Program-made: the position numbers and the translations under genes | Source of the DNA: Verrucomicrobiales bacterium | Lineage (GTDB): Bacteria > Verrucomicrobiota > Verrucomicrobiia > Verrucomicrobiales > DEV007 | Reading direction: 5' to 3' | Assembly: GCA_002698785.1 (NCBI GenBank) | Contig: PAAG01000049.1 | Coordinates: 124,001 to 188,000 of the forward strand | DNA length: 64,000 nucleotides | In this document: positions 42,893 to 51,827 of the stretch, in pieces | How the letters are laid out: each line of letters begins with the position of its first letter | Position numbering within the stretch: the stretch's first letter is position 1 | Notes under the pieces: generated by a model | Seen by the model: only the letters and a program-made list of their open reading frames with translations | Told to the model about the DNA's origin: nothing | Databases searched by the model: none

Positions 42893-42912
42893 ACTGGTAA
42901 ATATTTACCAGT
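42893..42912. promoter_or_regulatory. Perfect 20-bp palindrome between araC-type gene and nanA
   Basis: ACTGGTAAATATTTACCAGT is its own reverse complement over all 20 bases. It lies in the 81-bp divergent promoter region, 4 bp before the regulator start and 57 bp before nanA. Best candidate for the locus operator. Confidence 0.85.
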
Positions 42913-42969
42913 GGTTGCATGTGAAAGCCAGAACGCATCTGTGCCTTCACTCTTGCTACTCAATCAAAG

Positions 42970-43881
42970 ATGCAAACCGAACCGCTCACCGGCCTAATCG
43001 CTGCCACCTTCACTCCTTTCGATGAAGATGGCAATATCGTCTACGACCTCATCCCTTCGATCACCGATTATCTCGTTCGAAACAAAGTCTCCGGGATCTA
43101 CATTTGCGGTAGTACTGGCGAAGGCCCCTCCCTAACCCTTGAAGAGAGGAAAGCAGTCACCGAAGCCTATATCGAATCTGCAGGTGACCGTCTTCGCAAG
43201 GTAGTGCACGTCGGCCACACGGCCCTTCAAGATGCCCAGAACCTTGCCGCCCATGCTGAAGAAAAAGGTGCAGACGCCATCTCAGCCATTAGCCCCTACT
43301 ACTTCAAGCCTGGGAATTCCACAATTCTGGCAGAGTTCATGAAAGAGGCAGCCGGAGCTGCCCCATCTCTACCCTTTTACTATTATCACATCCCATCGCT
43401 CACAGGTGTGGCAGTAAATCCAGTAGAGTTCCTCCAAATCGCCGCAGACAAGATTCCGAACCTGCGCGGTATGAAATATTCAGATCCTGACGTGAGCATA
43501 TTCAATGACTGCCAGGCACTGATGGACTCCCGCTTTGACCTTCTCTACGGATGGGACGAGATGCTTCTGTCTGCACTCGTTATCGACGCGAAAGGTGCCG
43601 TTGGCAGCACTTACAACTTTGCACCAGGACTTTACCGACGAGTGATCGATGCATACGAAGCTGGCGATCTCAACTCGGCTCGTGTATGGCAGCGCAAAGC
43701 GGTCGCAATGATTCGCTCCATCACATCTGTAGGAGGAGAAGCCGCCATCAAATATCCGATGCACCGACGTGGTCTCGATTGCGGACCACGGCGATTGCCG
43801 ATGCGACAACTCACGGCGGAAGAAAAAGCGGAGATCGACCGCCGCCTTGACGCAATGGGATTTGACGAATGGGCAGACTGA
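42970..43881 (+). CDS. nanA: N-acetylneuraminate lyase
   Basis: A 303-residue DHDPS/NAL-family TIM barrel. It has ICGSTGEGPSLTLEER, YYYHIPSLTGV with Tyr139 (the YHIP form favours NAL over DapA), GMKYSDPD with Schiff-base Lys169, and LYGWDEMLLSAL, where NAL has the substrate-site Asp-Glu. It splits N-acetylneuraminate into ManNAc and pyruvate. The downstream gene begins 7 bp later and encodes a mutarotase-transporter fusion, so this is a sialic-acid catabolic operon. No nanK/nanE genes are in view. Confidence 0.88.
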   Translation: MQTEPLTGLIAATFTPFDEDGNIVYDLIPSITDYLVRNKVSGIYICGSTGEGPSLTLEERKAVTEAYIESAGDRLRKVVHVGHTALQDAQNLAAHAEEKGADAISAISPYYFKPGNSTILAEFMKEAAGAAPSLPFYYYHIPSLTGVAVNPVEFLQIAADKIPNLRGMKYSDPDVSIFNDCQALMDSRFDLLYGWDEMLLSALVIDAKGAVGSTYNFAPGLYRRVIDAYEAGDLNSARVWQRKAVAMIRSITSVGGEAAIKYPMHRRGLDCGPRRLPMRQLTAEEKAEIDRRLDAMGFDEWAD

Positions 43882-43888
43882 CGTGCTC

Positions 43889-46420
43889 ATGATCCGCTCA
43901 CTTTTCCAATTCTGCGCAATTGCCACATTGGGTCTGTCTCAGACTTTGGGGAGCGATATTTTGAAATGGTCTGAACTCCCCTCCATTCCGAACGAACTCG
44001 GTGTGGCGGGTCCGCTGACCGGAGTTCACAACGACCAACTGATTGTCGCCGGAGGTGCGAACTTTCCCCTTCCTGTGTGGGAATCCGAAAAAATCTGGTT
44101 CGACGATATTTATGCCCTCTCTCTTACCGAAGAAAATGCAGAATGGACAACGGCGGGAAAGCTGCCGAATCCAATTGGCTATGGCGCATGCGTGAGCACT
44201 CCAGACGGAATCGTCTGCATCGGGGGAAATGATGCGACACAGGTTTTCGATTCCGTATTCCTGATGGCGTGGAACGGCGAATCGGTCACGGTCGAGTCAC
44301 TGCCCTCGACACCAAAACCGATCGTCTACTGCGCGGCAGCGATGATCGGCGACCACATCTACGTCGCAGGCGGAACAACCGAGCCTGGGCTCGAAACGGC
44401 TCAGAAAAACTTCTGGCGACTCGACTGGTCGAAGCGCAACAATGCCGAGAGTTTCCACTGGCAAGAGCTAGAACCATGGCCTGGCCCCGAGAGAGGCTTC
44501 AATACCCTGACGGCCCAGAGCAACGGACAAACCACCTGCCTCTATCTCATCGGCGGCCGCTATCTCAATAGCGAAGGTAAAACTGAATTCCTGAACGATG
44601 TCTACGAATTCAATCCCGGAAATTCATCATCGCCATGGAGAAAGCGAGAAGACCTACCAAAACCACAAGCAGCCGGAGCAGCTGCCGCCATCGGACAGAG
44701 CCACATCTTTACTCTGGCAGGAGCGGACGGATCCCTTTTCGAAACCGCCGATGATTTAAAGGACGAGCACCCCGGTTTTCCAAAGACGATCTTTGCTTAT
44801 CACACGATCACCAACACCTGGATCGAAGCCGGAAGTATGCCCGAAAATCAGGTTACCACTCACGCGATTCCTCACGGAGAATCCGTAATCCTCGCGAGCG
44901 GAGAAGTGCGCCCGAGAGTCCGCAGCCCGAAGGTCTGGAAGGTCGAGGCACAATCGACGAATCCCTCCTTTGCGACCGGAAACTGGATCGCCATCGGTTT
45001 GTATCTTGGTGCTGTCATGGGTATCGGCATTTTCTTCACAAGACGAAACAAAAACACTGACGATTTCTTTCGAGGCGGGCAACGTATTCCCGGCTGGGTC
45101 GCCGGACTCAGTATTTTTGCGACGATGTTGAGTTCGATCACCTTCGTCGCAATCCCTGCCAAGGCGTTCGCAACCGACTGGGTATTCATCGTCATTAATG
45201 CCGGCATCGTCATTTGCGCGCCCATCGTGGTTCTTGGAGTGATCCCTCGATTTAGAAAACTCAACGCCACATCCGCCTACGAGTTCCTGGAGAAACGATT
45301 CAATCTTTTCATTCGCCTGTTTGCGAGCGCATCATTTGTCCTCTTCCAGATTGGTCGAATGGCAATCGTCATGTATCTCCCCGCGTTGGCTCTCGATGCC
45401 GTTACGCCGATATCACTAGAGGCATGCATTCTCATTATGGGAATCCTCAGCATTGCTTACTGTGCCATGGGCGGACTGGAAGCTGTTGTCTGGACCGATG
45501 CTCTGCAGGCAGTTGTTTTGTTAGGGGGAGCAGGAATCAGTTTTTTTGTCATATTGAGTGACCTCGATGGTGGATGGGCGGAATTGGCTTCGGTAGCCAC
45601 TGCGGACCAAAAGACTCGCTGGGCTAACTTCGACTGGAGCTCTACCTCTTACATGACGACCGCATTCTGGGTCATGCTCATCGGCGGAATTGGTAGCTCG
45701 TTGATTCCCTACAGCTCGGACCAGGCAGTTATCCAGCGCTACGTATCCACCCCAACGCAGAAAAAGGCTCAATCTGCCGTGTGGTTGAATGTGGTCATTT
45801 CCGTAGTAGCGACCGTTCTCTTCTTTGGTCTCGGCACAGCACTCTATGCCTTTTACAAAGCACAGCCCGAATCCCTGAACCCCACTTTCAAGGTCGATTC
45901 AGTCTTTCCACTTTTCATCTCTCGTGAACTTCCCGTCGGAGTTGCCGGCATCGTAATCGCCGCCGTTTTCGCCGCTGCACAATCGACAATATCCACGAGC
46001 ATGAACAGCACCTCGACCGCACTTGTCACTGACTTCTTCCGCCGCTTCGGATGGAAAGCGTCTGAGTCAGGTTACCTGTGGCTCGCGAGATTCCTCACGG
46101 TGCTCCTGGGCACAGCAGGAACGGGGTTTGCATTGCTGCTGGCCTGGGCAGATATCGAATCGGCTTGGCAGAGCTTCCTGACCATCATCGGATTCGCGAT
46201 GGGACCACTCTGTGGCATTTTCCTCCTGGGGATGTTCGTTAAAAGCGCAAACGGAAACGGTGCCATCGCGGGTGCTGTGGTAGGCGTAGCAGTTCTGATC
46301 TGGGCAAAATATGGCTCAGATATGAATGGTCTGCTCTACGCACCACTGGGTATCGCTGTCTCTTTCTTCTGCGGCCTTCTTTTCAGCCAGTTCGCAAAGG
46401 AGAAATCAGTCGCCACGTAG
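43889..46420 (+). CDS. Kelch mutarotase fused to sodium:solute symporter (sialic-acid uptake)
   Basis: Start at 43889 (MIRSLFQFC) after rejecting a frame that overlaps nanA; GTG at 43883 is also possible. The 843 residues begin with a signal peptide. Residues 25-355 form a kelch propeller (VGGANFPLPVW, CIGGNDATQVFDSVF, YVAGGTTEPG, YLIGGRYLNSEGKTEF) of the cyclically permuted NanM/YjhT type. From about 366 begin the helices of an SSS transporter (TDDFFRGGQRIPGWVAGLSIFATMLSSITFVAIPAKAF, LVLFQIGRMAIVMYLPALAL). The propeller should face the periplasm, convert alpha- to beta-Neu5Ac and hand it to the Na+-driven carrier. Confidence 0.88.
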   Translation: MIRSLFQFCAIATLGLSQTLGSDILKWSELPSIPNELGVAGPLTGVHNDQLIVAGGANFPLPVWESEKIWFDDIYALSLTEENAEWTTAGKLPNPIGYGACVSTPDGIVCIGGNDATQVFDSVFLMAWNGESVTVESLPSTPKPIVYCAAAMIGDHIYVAGGTTEPGLETAQKNFWRLDWSKRNNAESFHWQELEPWPGPERGFNTLTAQSNGQTTCLYLIGGRYLNSEGKTEFLNDVYEFNPGNSSSPWRKREDLPKPQAAGAAAAIGQSHIFTLAGADGSLFETADDLKDEHPGFPKTIFAYHTITNTWIEAGSMPENQVTTHAIPHGESVILASGEVRPRVRSPKVWKVEAQSTNPSFATGNWIAIGLYLGAVMGIGIFFTRRNKNTDDFFRGGQRIPGWVAGLSIFATMLSSITFVAIPAKAFATDWVFIVINAGIVICAPIVVLGVIPRFRKLNATSAYEFLEKRFNLFIRLFASASFVLFQIGRMAIVMYLPALALDAVTPISLEACILIMGILSIAYCAMGGLEAVVWTDALQAVVLLGGAGISFFVILSDLDGGWAELASVATADQKTRWANFDWSSTSYMTTAFWVMLIGGIGSSLIPYSSDQAVIQRYVSTPTQKKAQSAVWLNVVISVVATVLFFGLGTALYAFYKAQPESLNPTFKVDSVFPLFISRELPVGVAGIVIAAVFAAAQSTISTSMNSTSTALVTDFFRRFGWKASESGYLWLARFLTVLLGTAGTGFALLLAWADIESAWQSFLTIIGFAMGPLCGIFLLGMFVKSANGNGAIAGAVVGVAVLIWAKYGSDMNGLLYAPLGIAVSFFCGLLFSQFAKEKSVAT

Positions 46421-47311
46421 CGTGCGCTCGAAGAATTTCTCCATCGCAGGATGAGTCTCGTCCTGATGTTGTGTGAAAGCACCGTGCCCCGCACCTTCAT
46501 AGATCTTCATTTCGATATCCTCCGCTCCAGCTTCTTTGGCCGCTTTGACGAAGCTCTCTCCCTGAGAGGGCTGAACCAATCCATCCCGCGATCCATAGAC
46601 AAGATAGATGGGCGGCATGTCTTTCGACACATATGAAATGGGAGATGCTTTTGCAGCACGTTCTTCCACGGTTCCCTCCGTGCCACTCAGCAATCCATTC
46701 GGCTGAGTAAAACGACCGAGCCCCTTCGGCCAGTTTGGAAAATCGGTCGGCGCAACACTGGCAAAAACCGCCTGTACCTGGCTTGGCTGATCCAAATAGG
46801 TCCCGTCGCCTTCCAGATCTGCTTCTTCAGGAACTAACCCCAGCATCAAGACTAGATGTCCGCCCGCTGAATTTCCGTATGCTCCGATTCTCTCGGGATC
46901 GACGCCATACTCATCTGCATGCGCGCGAAGCCAGCGCACGGCATTTTTCACATCCTCGACACAGGCAGGGAACGGAGCGGTTTGTGTAAGGCGATAATTC
47001 ACCGTGATGCAGACATATCCCTTTGCGGCATACTCAAGTGCGCCTTGGAGAAAGTATCCACGCCGCTTGTCCCCATTCTTCCAGCCACCACCATGAACGA
47101 ACACGATAGCAGGACGGGGTTTAGTCGCCTTTTCCGATGGCATAGCAAGATCGAGCTTCCACCTTGGATGCCCTTCTCTGTATTCGATATTGGGAACGAC
47201 CTTCACACCATCAGGCGCGAGGGACACCAGTTGCTCGTTTGATAGGATATTCTGAGCAAATAAAGGGATGCAGACAGCTGATAGGATAGTCAAAAGGAAG
47301 AAGCACTTCAT
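46406..47311 (-). CDS. Secreted alpha/beta-hydrolase (carbohydrate esterase/BD-FAE-like)
   Basis: A 301-residue protein with a signal peptide to about residue 19. PAIVFVHGGGWKNGDKRRGYF holds the HGGG oxyanion hole, GAYGNSAGGHLVLML the nucleophile Ser in GNSAGG, and the C-terminal part the Asp (YGSRDGLVQPSQG) and His (EGAGHGAF). This pattern fits deacylases of plant or algal glycans. The 3' end overlaps the convergent symporter fusion by 15 bp. It lies 28 bp downstream of the sulfatase on the same strand. Confidence 0.87.
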   Translation of the reverse strand: MKCFFLLTILSAVCIPLFAQNILSNEQLVSLAPDGVKVVPNIEYREGHPRWKLDLAMPSEKATKPRPAIVFVHGGGWKNGDKRRGYFLQGALEYAAKGYVCITVNYRLTQTAPFPACVEDVKNAVRWLRAHADEYGVDPERIGAYGNSAGGHLVLMLGLVPEEADLEGDGTYLDQPSQVQAVFASVAPTDFPNWPKGLGRFTQPNGLLSGTEGTVEERAAKASPISYVSKDMPPIYLVYGSRDGLVQPSQGESFVKAAKEAGAEDIEMKIYEGAGHGAFTQHQDETHPAMEKFFERTLRGD

Positions 47312-47338
47312 AGTCCTCCCCTACAACTCCGCGAAGCC

Positions 47339-48880
47339 TCACTGGTTGCGAAAAACTTCCGTCGCACTGCTATCGCGAATGGTATCCAGCAGATCCTGCA
47401 TTCCAGAAACGAGATCAGTTTTCTCCGCATAGTGGCTTGTCGTTTCCTGCGGATCGTTTTCAAGATTGTAAAGCTGACCTGCCGGTTCGGTTTCCTTGAA
47501 ACGATTCGGTTTGGTGAAACCACCCGAGCCGCGCCCTTCGATCATCTTCCAGTCATCTTTTCGGACCGCAAACATCCCATGAACGGAATGGTGAACAGCA
47601 AAAGGCCGAGTCCGTGCTGATATTTCCCCGGTGAGAATAGGCAACATCGAAAAGCTATCCATTCCCGATGTCCCCTTTTCTTCTTCTCCAACGATTTCGG
47701 CAATCGTGGCATACATGTCAGTCAACTCGACAAGGGAATCACAAACCTGCCCTCCCGCGGCCTTCTCCGGCCAACGAATCAGGAACGGAACGCGATGCCC
47801 GCCCTCCCAGATATCCGCTTTTGTCCCACGCCAGTCGGCATTGCTCTGGTGGGCAAATTCCCGATTATGTTCCCCACGTTTTGAAACAGGGGCCTTACCA
47901 CCGTCATCAGCAGCACGAAAATCCCACCAATGGAACAACCCGCCATTATCACTCGTATACAGGACCAAGGTGTTATCAGCCACACCAGTTTCGTCCAGGG
48001 CCTTCAGAATGGTGCCTAGAGCCGCGTCGGTTGCGACCACAAAATCGCCATACTCCCCGGCATCACTTTTCCCTTTCATGTCTTCCGTCAGAACAACTGG
48101 CAGGTGAGGCGAAGTGAGCGGAACGTAGCAGAAAAAGGGCTCATCTTTCTTCACAGACTCGTGGATCACCCTGGCAGTTTCATCTGCGATGGAAGGAAGG
48201 ACATCCTCCAGCCGGAACTCTTCCGTGGTCACCCCAGCCACCTGATTCATGAACATACCATCCCGGTTTTCCTCTGTTTCGATCGTTGGCACATCTGTGG
48301 CCTGATCACCTTTTAGATACAGGTAGGGACTCATGTCGAGAGAAGCGGAAATCCCCCAATAAGTATCAAACCCTCTTTCAATCGGACCTCCACGAAACGG
48401 TTTAGTGAAGTCGACATCCAGGCCCTGACGAAACCGCACTCCTTCAGGCCGGTCGGGCATGACCGTTCCGTCTTTCAACGTCCACTCCATCCCCAGATGC
48501 CATTTCCCGATACAGTGCGTCTGGTATCCTGCCCGTTTAAGCAATGATGCCAACGTATCTTCTCCGTCGGCGATAAGTGGTGGAGAAAATCCATCAAGCA
48601 CTCCGCTTTTCAACCTCGTCCGCCACGCATACCGCCCCGTCAGCAGCGTGTAGCGGGTTGGGGTGCAAACAGATGAAGGAGTATGGGCGTCAGTGAAACG
48701 AATCCCTTCTTTCGCGAGTCGGTCAATAGATGGGGTAGGCGTCTTTGAATCGGACTGATAGCACTGAGGATCTCCCCAACCCATGTCATCGGCCAGAACG
48801 ATGACGATATTCGGCTTCTCAGCAGCAAAGCTGAGAGTCACCAAAAACAGGCACAATACAAAAATCAGAGAGACACGCAT
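47339..48880 (-). CDS. Secreted arylsulfatase (second sulfatase)
   Basis: A 513-residue protein with a signal peptide (cleavage near FAAEK). Sulfatase motifs: NIVIVLADDMGWGDP (metal Asp31/Asp32), SVCTPTRYTLLTGRY with Cys72 for formylglycine, TCHCIGKWHLG-like CIGKWHLG, CYVPLTSPHLPVV, and LVLYTSDNGG. It differs from the sulfatase at 21.2 kb (CTPTR versus CSPTR), so the two probably attack different sulfated glycans. Possibly co-transcribed with the esterase behind it. Confidence 0.92.
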   Translation of the reverse strand: MRVSLIFVLCLFLVTLSFAAEKPNIVIVLADDMGWGDPQCYQSDSKTPTPSIDRLAKEGIRFTDAHTPSSVCTPTRYTLLTGRYAWRTRLKSGVLDGFSPPLIADGEDTLASLLKRAGYQTHCIGKWHLGMEWTLKDGTVMPDRPEGVRFRQGLDVDFTKPFRGGPIERGFDTYWGISASLDMSPYLYLKGDQATDVPTIETEENRDGMFMNQVAGVTTEEFRLEDVLPSIADETARVIHESVKKDEPFFCYVPLTSPHLPVVLTEDMKGKSDAGEYGDFVVATDAALGTILKALDETGVADNTLVLYTSDNGGLFHWWDFRAADDGGKAPVSKRGEHNREFAHQSNADWRGTKADIWEGGHRVPFLIRWPEKAAGGQVCDSLVELTDMYATIAEIVGEEEKGTSGMDSFSMLPILTGEISARTRPFAVHHSVHGMFAVRKDDWKMIEGRGSGGFTKPNRFKETEPAGQLYNLENDPQETTSHYAEKTDLVSGMQDLLDTIRDSSATEVFRNQ

Positions 48881-48947
48881 GCCTCTCTCGTAGGGATATT
48901 CGAGTGCAAGGTCAAGCTACCGCACTACACGCAAATTCGACCGTAAG

Positions 48948-50951
48948 TCACTGCGGCGCCGGCTCCGAAGCCAACTGGGCGAGCGCCTCACGAACACGGG
49001 CAGCCTGAATCTCGTCCATGATCATAAACTGATCTCGTGTCGCCTTCGGACTGTTCAGGTGCTTTTTCCCCGGCATATGAAACCAAGTCTGTCCGTTCGG
49101 AGTGATCTCGACTCTCCCTGAGTCCGATAGAGTGAAATACCCACGATCGGGATACACAGCATGCAGCACAGCCGTCAGGTCCCAGGTAGGACGGTCGTGA
49201 GGAATCTCAGGAGCATAGGCAATGTAAGAATCCTTCAGGATGTGGCGGTCCCAGAGTTCGAAATCTTCGTCAATGCTCTGCCACGGATAGGTCACGGCGA
49301 TTCCGATCTCAAAACCACTCCACACCGCCTTTGTCGGCCACTTCGCTGCGAGCGCCTTGGTCGCTTCGAGGTCTTTGGTCACGTTGTATTCGCGGTAATG
49401 ATTATTGAAGTTAATCGTCTGGAAAGCTCCTGCCATGAGCACCAGCTGACTTACCTTCGCTTTCACGAGACTCATTCCATTCATCGGAGAATGCTCGTCC
49501 CCTTCCGTCTCGATCAGTCGAGCCAGATTCGTCGAAAAGCCGACCTGTATGATCGTGACAGATCCGTCTGGTTGACCGGAAAGTGTTTTTCTCAGTAATG
49601 TCACAGCATCCTCCGCATCAGCCCCATCTTTCAGATCGTGGGGATAATCATCGACATACTTCAGGAAATCCCGCATCTCAGGATTTGCCCCGTCCCGAAC
49701 GGCACCAAGGGGAATGTCAGGGCGTCCGTAAAAGGTGTTGAAGGCATCCAAATATGGCACCGAACGAGGTTCGTCTTTTGTTGAAGTAATTGCGAGCATC
49801 TCGACTTTCCCCCGACTCTGCAGGGTATGAAGCATAGCGAGAGCAAGTGCATCGTCCGTGTCGTTCCCCATGTCCGTGTCGAAGATCACCTTGATGGCTT
49901 TGTCAGACTTCGGCTCCATTCCACGAGGTGGCTGCACGACCAGTTGCACCAACGCCTCTTTCACTCTGGCTGCCTGGGCCTCATCGACTACAAGGTATCG
50001 GTCGCGCTTCAACGCCTGAGCAGGATTTTCAATCTGCTTTCCTTCCCAGTTGTTTCCGATAGAACGGTGAAATCGCGTGAACCCATCATCCTCTACCGAC
50101 ACGCGCCCCGGCATTGAAAAATCGAAATAGCCGCGATCCGGATAGACCGAATAAAGGACGCTCGTCAAATCCCAACACGGGCGGTCATGTTCGGGACCGC
50201 TGTGCAACAGATAGGCTTCCTTCACGATGTGATGATCCACGTAGTCAAAATCGAGCGCGACCGATTCCCTCGGATAGCGAACTGACTTACCCACCAGGAA
50301 ACCACTCCAGATTGCAGGGACATCGTCAGGCCATTCTTCAGCGAGAACCTGCATGGATTCGATGTGGTTCTTCACATTCGCTTCGAGATAGTGATTGTTT
50401 CCGTCAATCGTCTCGAATGCACCGGCCATCACGGAGAGGTGGTCCACCTTCTTCTGAACGAGACCCTTTCCGCCCTCGGTCCGGAGCAGCTGCGCGAGAT
50501 TCGTCGCCAACCCAACCTGAATGATCGCGACAGATCCGTCTTCGGCCTCTTCGAGGATTCGCTGGATCAATGGAACTGCCTTCTCTGGTTCTTTCGAAAC
50601 CCCGATGTCGTGAGGATAGCGAAAAGAGTCACCATCCTTCTCCTTCACGAGCTGCAGGTATTTGCTATCACGGTGGGGTAGATTTTCACCGACTCCAATC
50701 GGAATATCGGGTCGCCCATAGAAGGTATTCACCGCATCGACAAAAGGTGCCGCAAGCTCGTTCTCCTTCGAAATTGTTACTGCCAAGAGGTCGACGTGCC
50801 CCCGATCAGCAAGGGAATGTAGCATGGCCAAAGCCAGAACATCGTCGACGTCGCCAGTGATATCCGTATCGAAAATTACCGGGACTGGTTTTGCCTGAAC
50901 GAAAACGGGGAAAGCCAGAGAAAGAATCAGCGTGAATGCTCTAAAGATCAT
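48948..50951 (-). CDS. Secreted protein with two tandem nucleoside hydrolase domains
   Basis: A 667-residue protein with a signal peptide to FVQAKP. Two IUNH domains lie head to tail. The first (about 23-330) starts VIFDTDITGDVDDVLALAML, the second (about 355-660) KVIFDTDMGNDTDDALALAML. Each has the Asp cluster that binds Ca2+, a YGRPDIPIGV/PLGA block, a VAIIQVGLATNLAQLL/VTIIQVGFSTNLARLI strand and a His-Asp late motif (HDRPCWDLTSVLYS, HDRPTWDLTAVLHA). They hydrolyse the N-glycosidic bond of ribonucleosides in the family. A fused tandem is not the common form; both copies look intact. Confidence 0.9.
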   Translation of the reverse strand: MIFRAFTLILSLAFPVFVQAKPVPVIFDTDITGDVDDVLALAMLHSLADRGHVDLLAVTISKENELAAPFVDAVNTFYGRPDIPIGVGENLPHRDSKYLQLVKEKDGDSFRYPHDIGVSKEPEKAVPLIQRILEEAEDGSVAIIQVGLATNLAQLLRTEGGKGLVQKKVDHLSVMAGAFETIDGNNHYLEANVKNHIESMQVLAEEWPDDVPAIWSGFLVGKSVRYPRESVALDFDYVDHHIVKEAYLLHSGPEHDRPCWDLTSVLYSVYPDRGYFDFSMPGRVSVEDDGFTRFHRSIGNNWEGKQIENPAQALKRDRYLVVDEAQAARVKEALVQLVVQPPRGMEPKSDKAIKVIFDTDMGNDTDDALALAMLHTLQSRGKVEMLAITSTKDEPRSVPYLDAFNTFYGRPDIPLGAVRDGANPEMRDFLKYVDDYPHDLKDGADAEDAVTLLRKTLSGQPDGSVTIIQVGFSTNLARLIETEGDEHSPMNGMSLVKAKVSQLVLMAGAFQTINFNNHYREYNVTKDLEATKALAAKWPTKAVWSGFEIGIAVTYPWQSIDEDFELWDRHILKDSYIAYAPEIPHDRPTWDLTAVLHAVYPDRGYFTLSDSGRVEITPNGQTWFHMPGKKHLNSPKATRDQFMIMDEIQAARVREALAQLASEPAPQ

Positions 50952-51102
50952 GTTTCGAAGGTCGGGGGAGTTTTGAAAAAGATATTCACCGCATATCCTT
51001 TTCTGAAAAGAACAAACGATTGCGCAATTGTGTCTTCATTTAAAGTTTTTCTCCCCGAAGAGCCCAGTAGGCCCCATTGTTCGTAACTGCCCGTAGCCAC
51101 AA

Positions 51103-51822
51103 ATGCCTGACTTTTCTATCATCGTCCCAGCCTTTAATGAGGAGGAATACCTGGCGCAAACGATTGCTTCCATCCGGACGGCGATGCAGGGACTGGAGGA
51201 GACCGGAGAACTGATTGTCGTGGACAACAATTCCACCGACAGGACCGCCGATGTCGCCCGGGAAAATGGTGCCGACAAAGTCGTATTCGAGCCACACAAC
51301 CAGATCGCGAAAGCCCGAAACGCGGGTGCGGCCGAGGCGAATTCCGACAATTTCGTATTCGTCGATGCGGACAGTCATCCCTCTTCGGAGATGCTGCGAC
51401 AAGCCCTGGACTTCTTACAAAGCGGAGAAGTCGTCGGAGGCGGTGCCCGAGTCGAGATGGACGGAGCCGTCAGCCCCACCGTCGCCTGGATCACGAGGAA
51501 CTGGAATGCCGTCTCAGAGCGGTTTAACTACGCTGCCGGTAGTTTCTTTTTCTGTCGCCGCGATGCTTTTGAGTTGGTAGGCGGATTCGACGAATCGGTC
51601 TACGCCGGAGAAGAAGTCTGGCTGGCGAGACGCCTGAAGAAATGGGCGCGCCGGAACGGAATGCGATTCGAGATCCTCAAAGGAGTTTCTGTCGTCACTT
51701 CCGCACGTAAGTCGGACTGGTTCTCGACCTGGGATTTTGTGAAGCAACTCGGTCTGATCTTTCTTTTTCCCTGGGCAACGCGTAGTCGAAGACTGTGCGC
51801 GATCTGGTATCGACGCCCTTGA
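51103..51822 (+). CDS. Family 2 glycosyltransferase
   Basis: A 239-residue GT-A fold protein starting FSIIVPAFNEEEYLAQTI. It has VVDNNSTDRTADVA, the HNQIAKARNAGAAEA helix, FVFVDADSHPS (the DxD-type metal site), and GGFDESVYAGEEVWLARRLKKWARR in the acceptor region. It has no membrane helices apart from a hydrophobic C-terminus. Transfers a sugar to an unknown acceptor, most likely a lipid-linked glycan. Converges with the cyclase gene (5-bp gap). Confidence 0.87.
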   Translation: MPDFSIIVPAFNEEEYLAQTIASIRTAMQGLEETGELIVVDNNSTDRTADVARENGADKVVFEPHNQIAKARNAGAAEANSDNFVFVDADSHPSSEMLRQALDFLQSGEVVGGGARVEMDGAVSPTVAWITRNWNAVSERFNYAAGSFFFCRRDAFELVGGFDESVYAGEEVWLARRLKKWARRNGMRFEILKGVSVVTSARKSDWFSTWDFVKQLGLIFLFPWATRSRRLCAIWYRRP

Positions 51823-51827
51823 TGAAA

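Noticed and set aside
51019-51028. ATTGCGCAAT palindrome upstream of the glycosyltransferase
   Set aside because: A single 10-bp palindrome with no partner or regulator nearby is likely chance.
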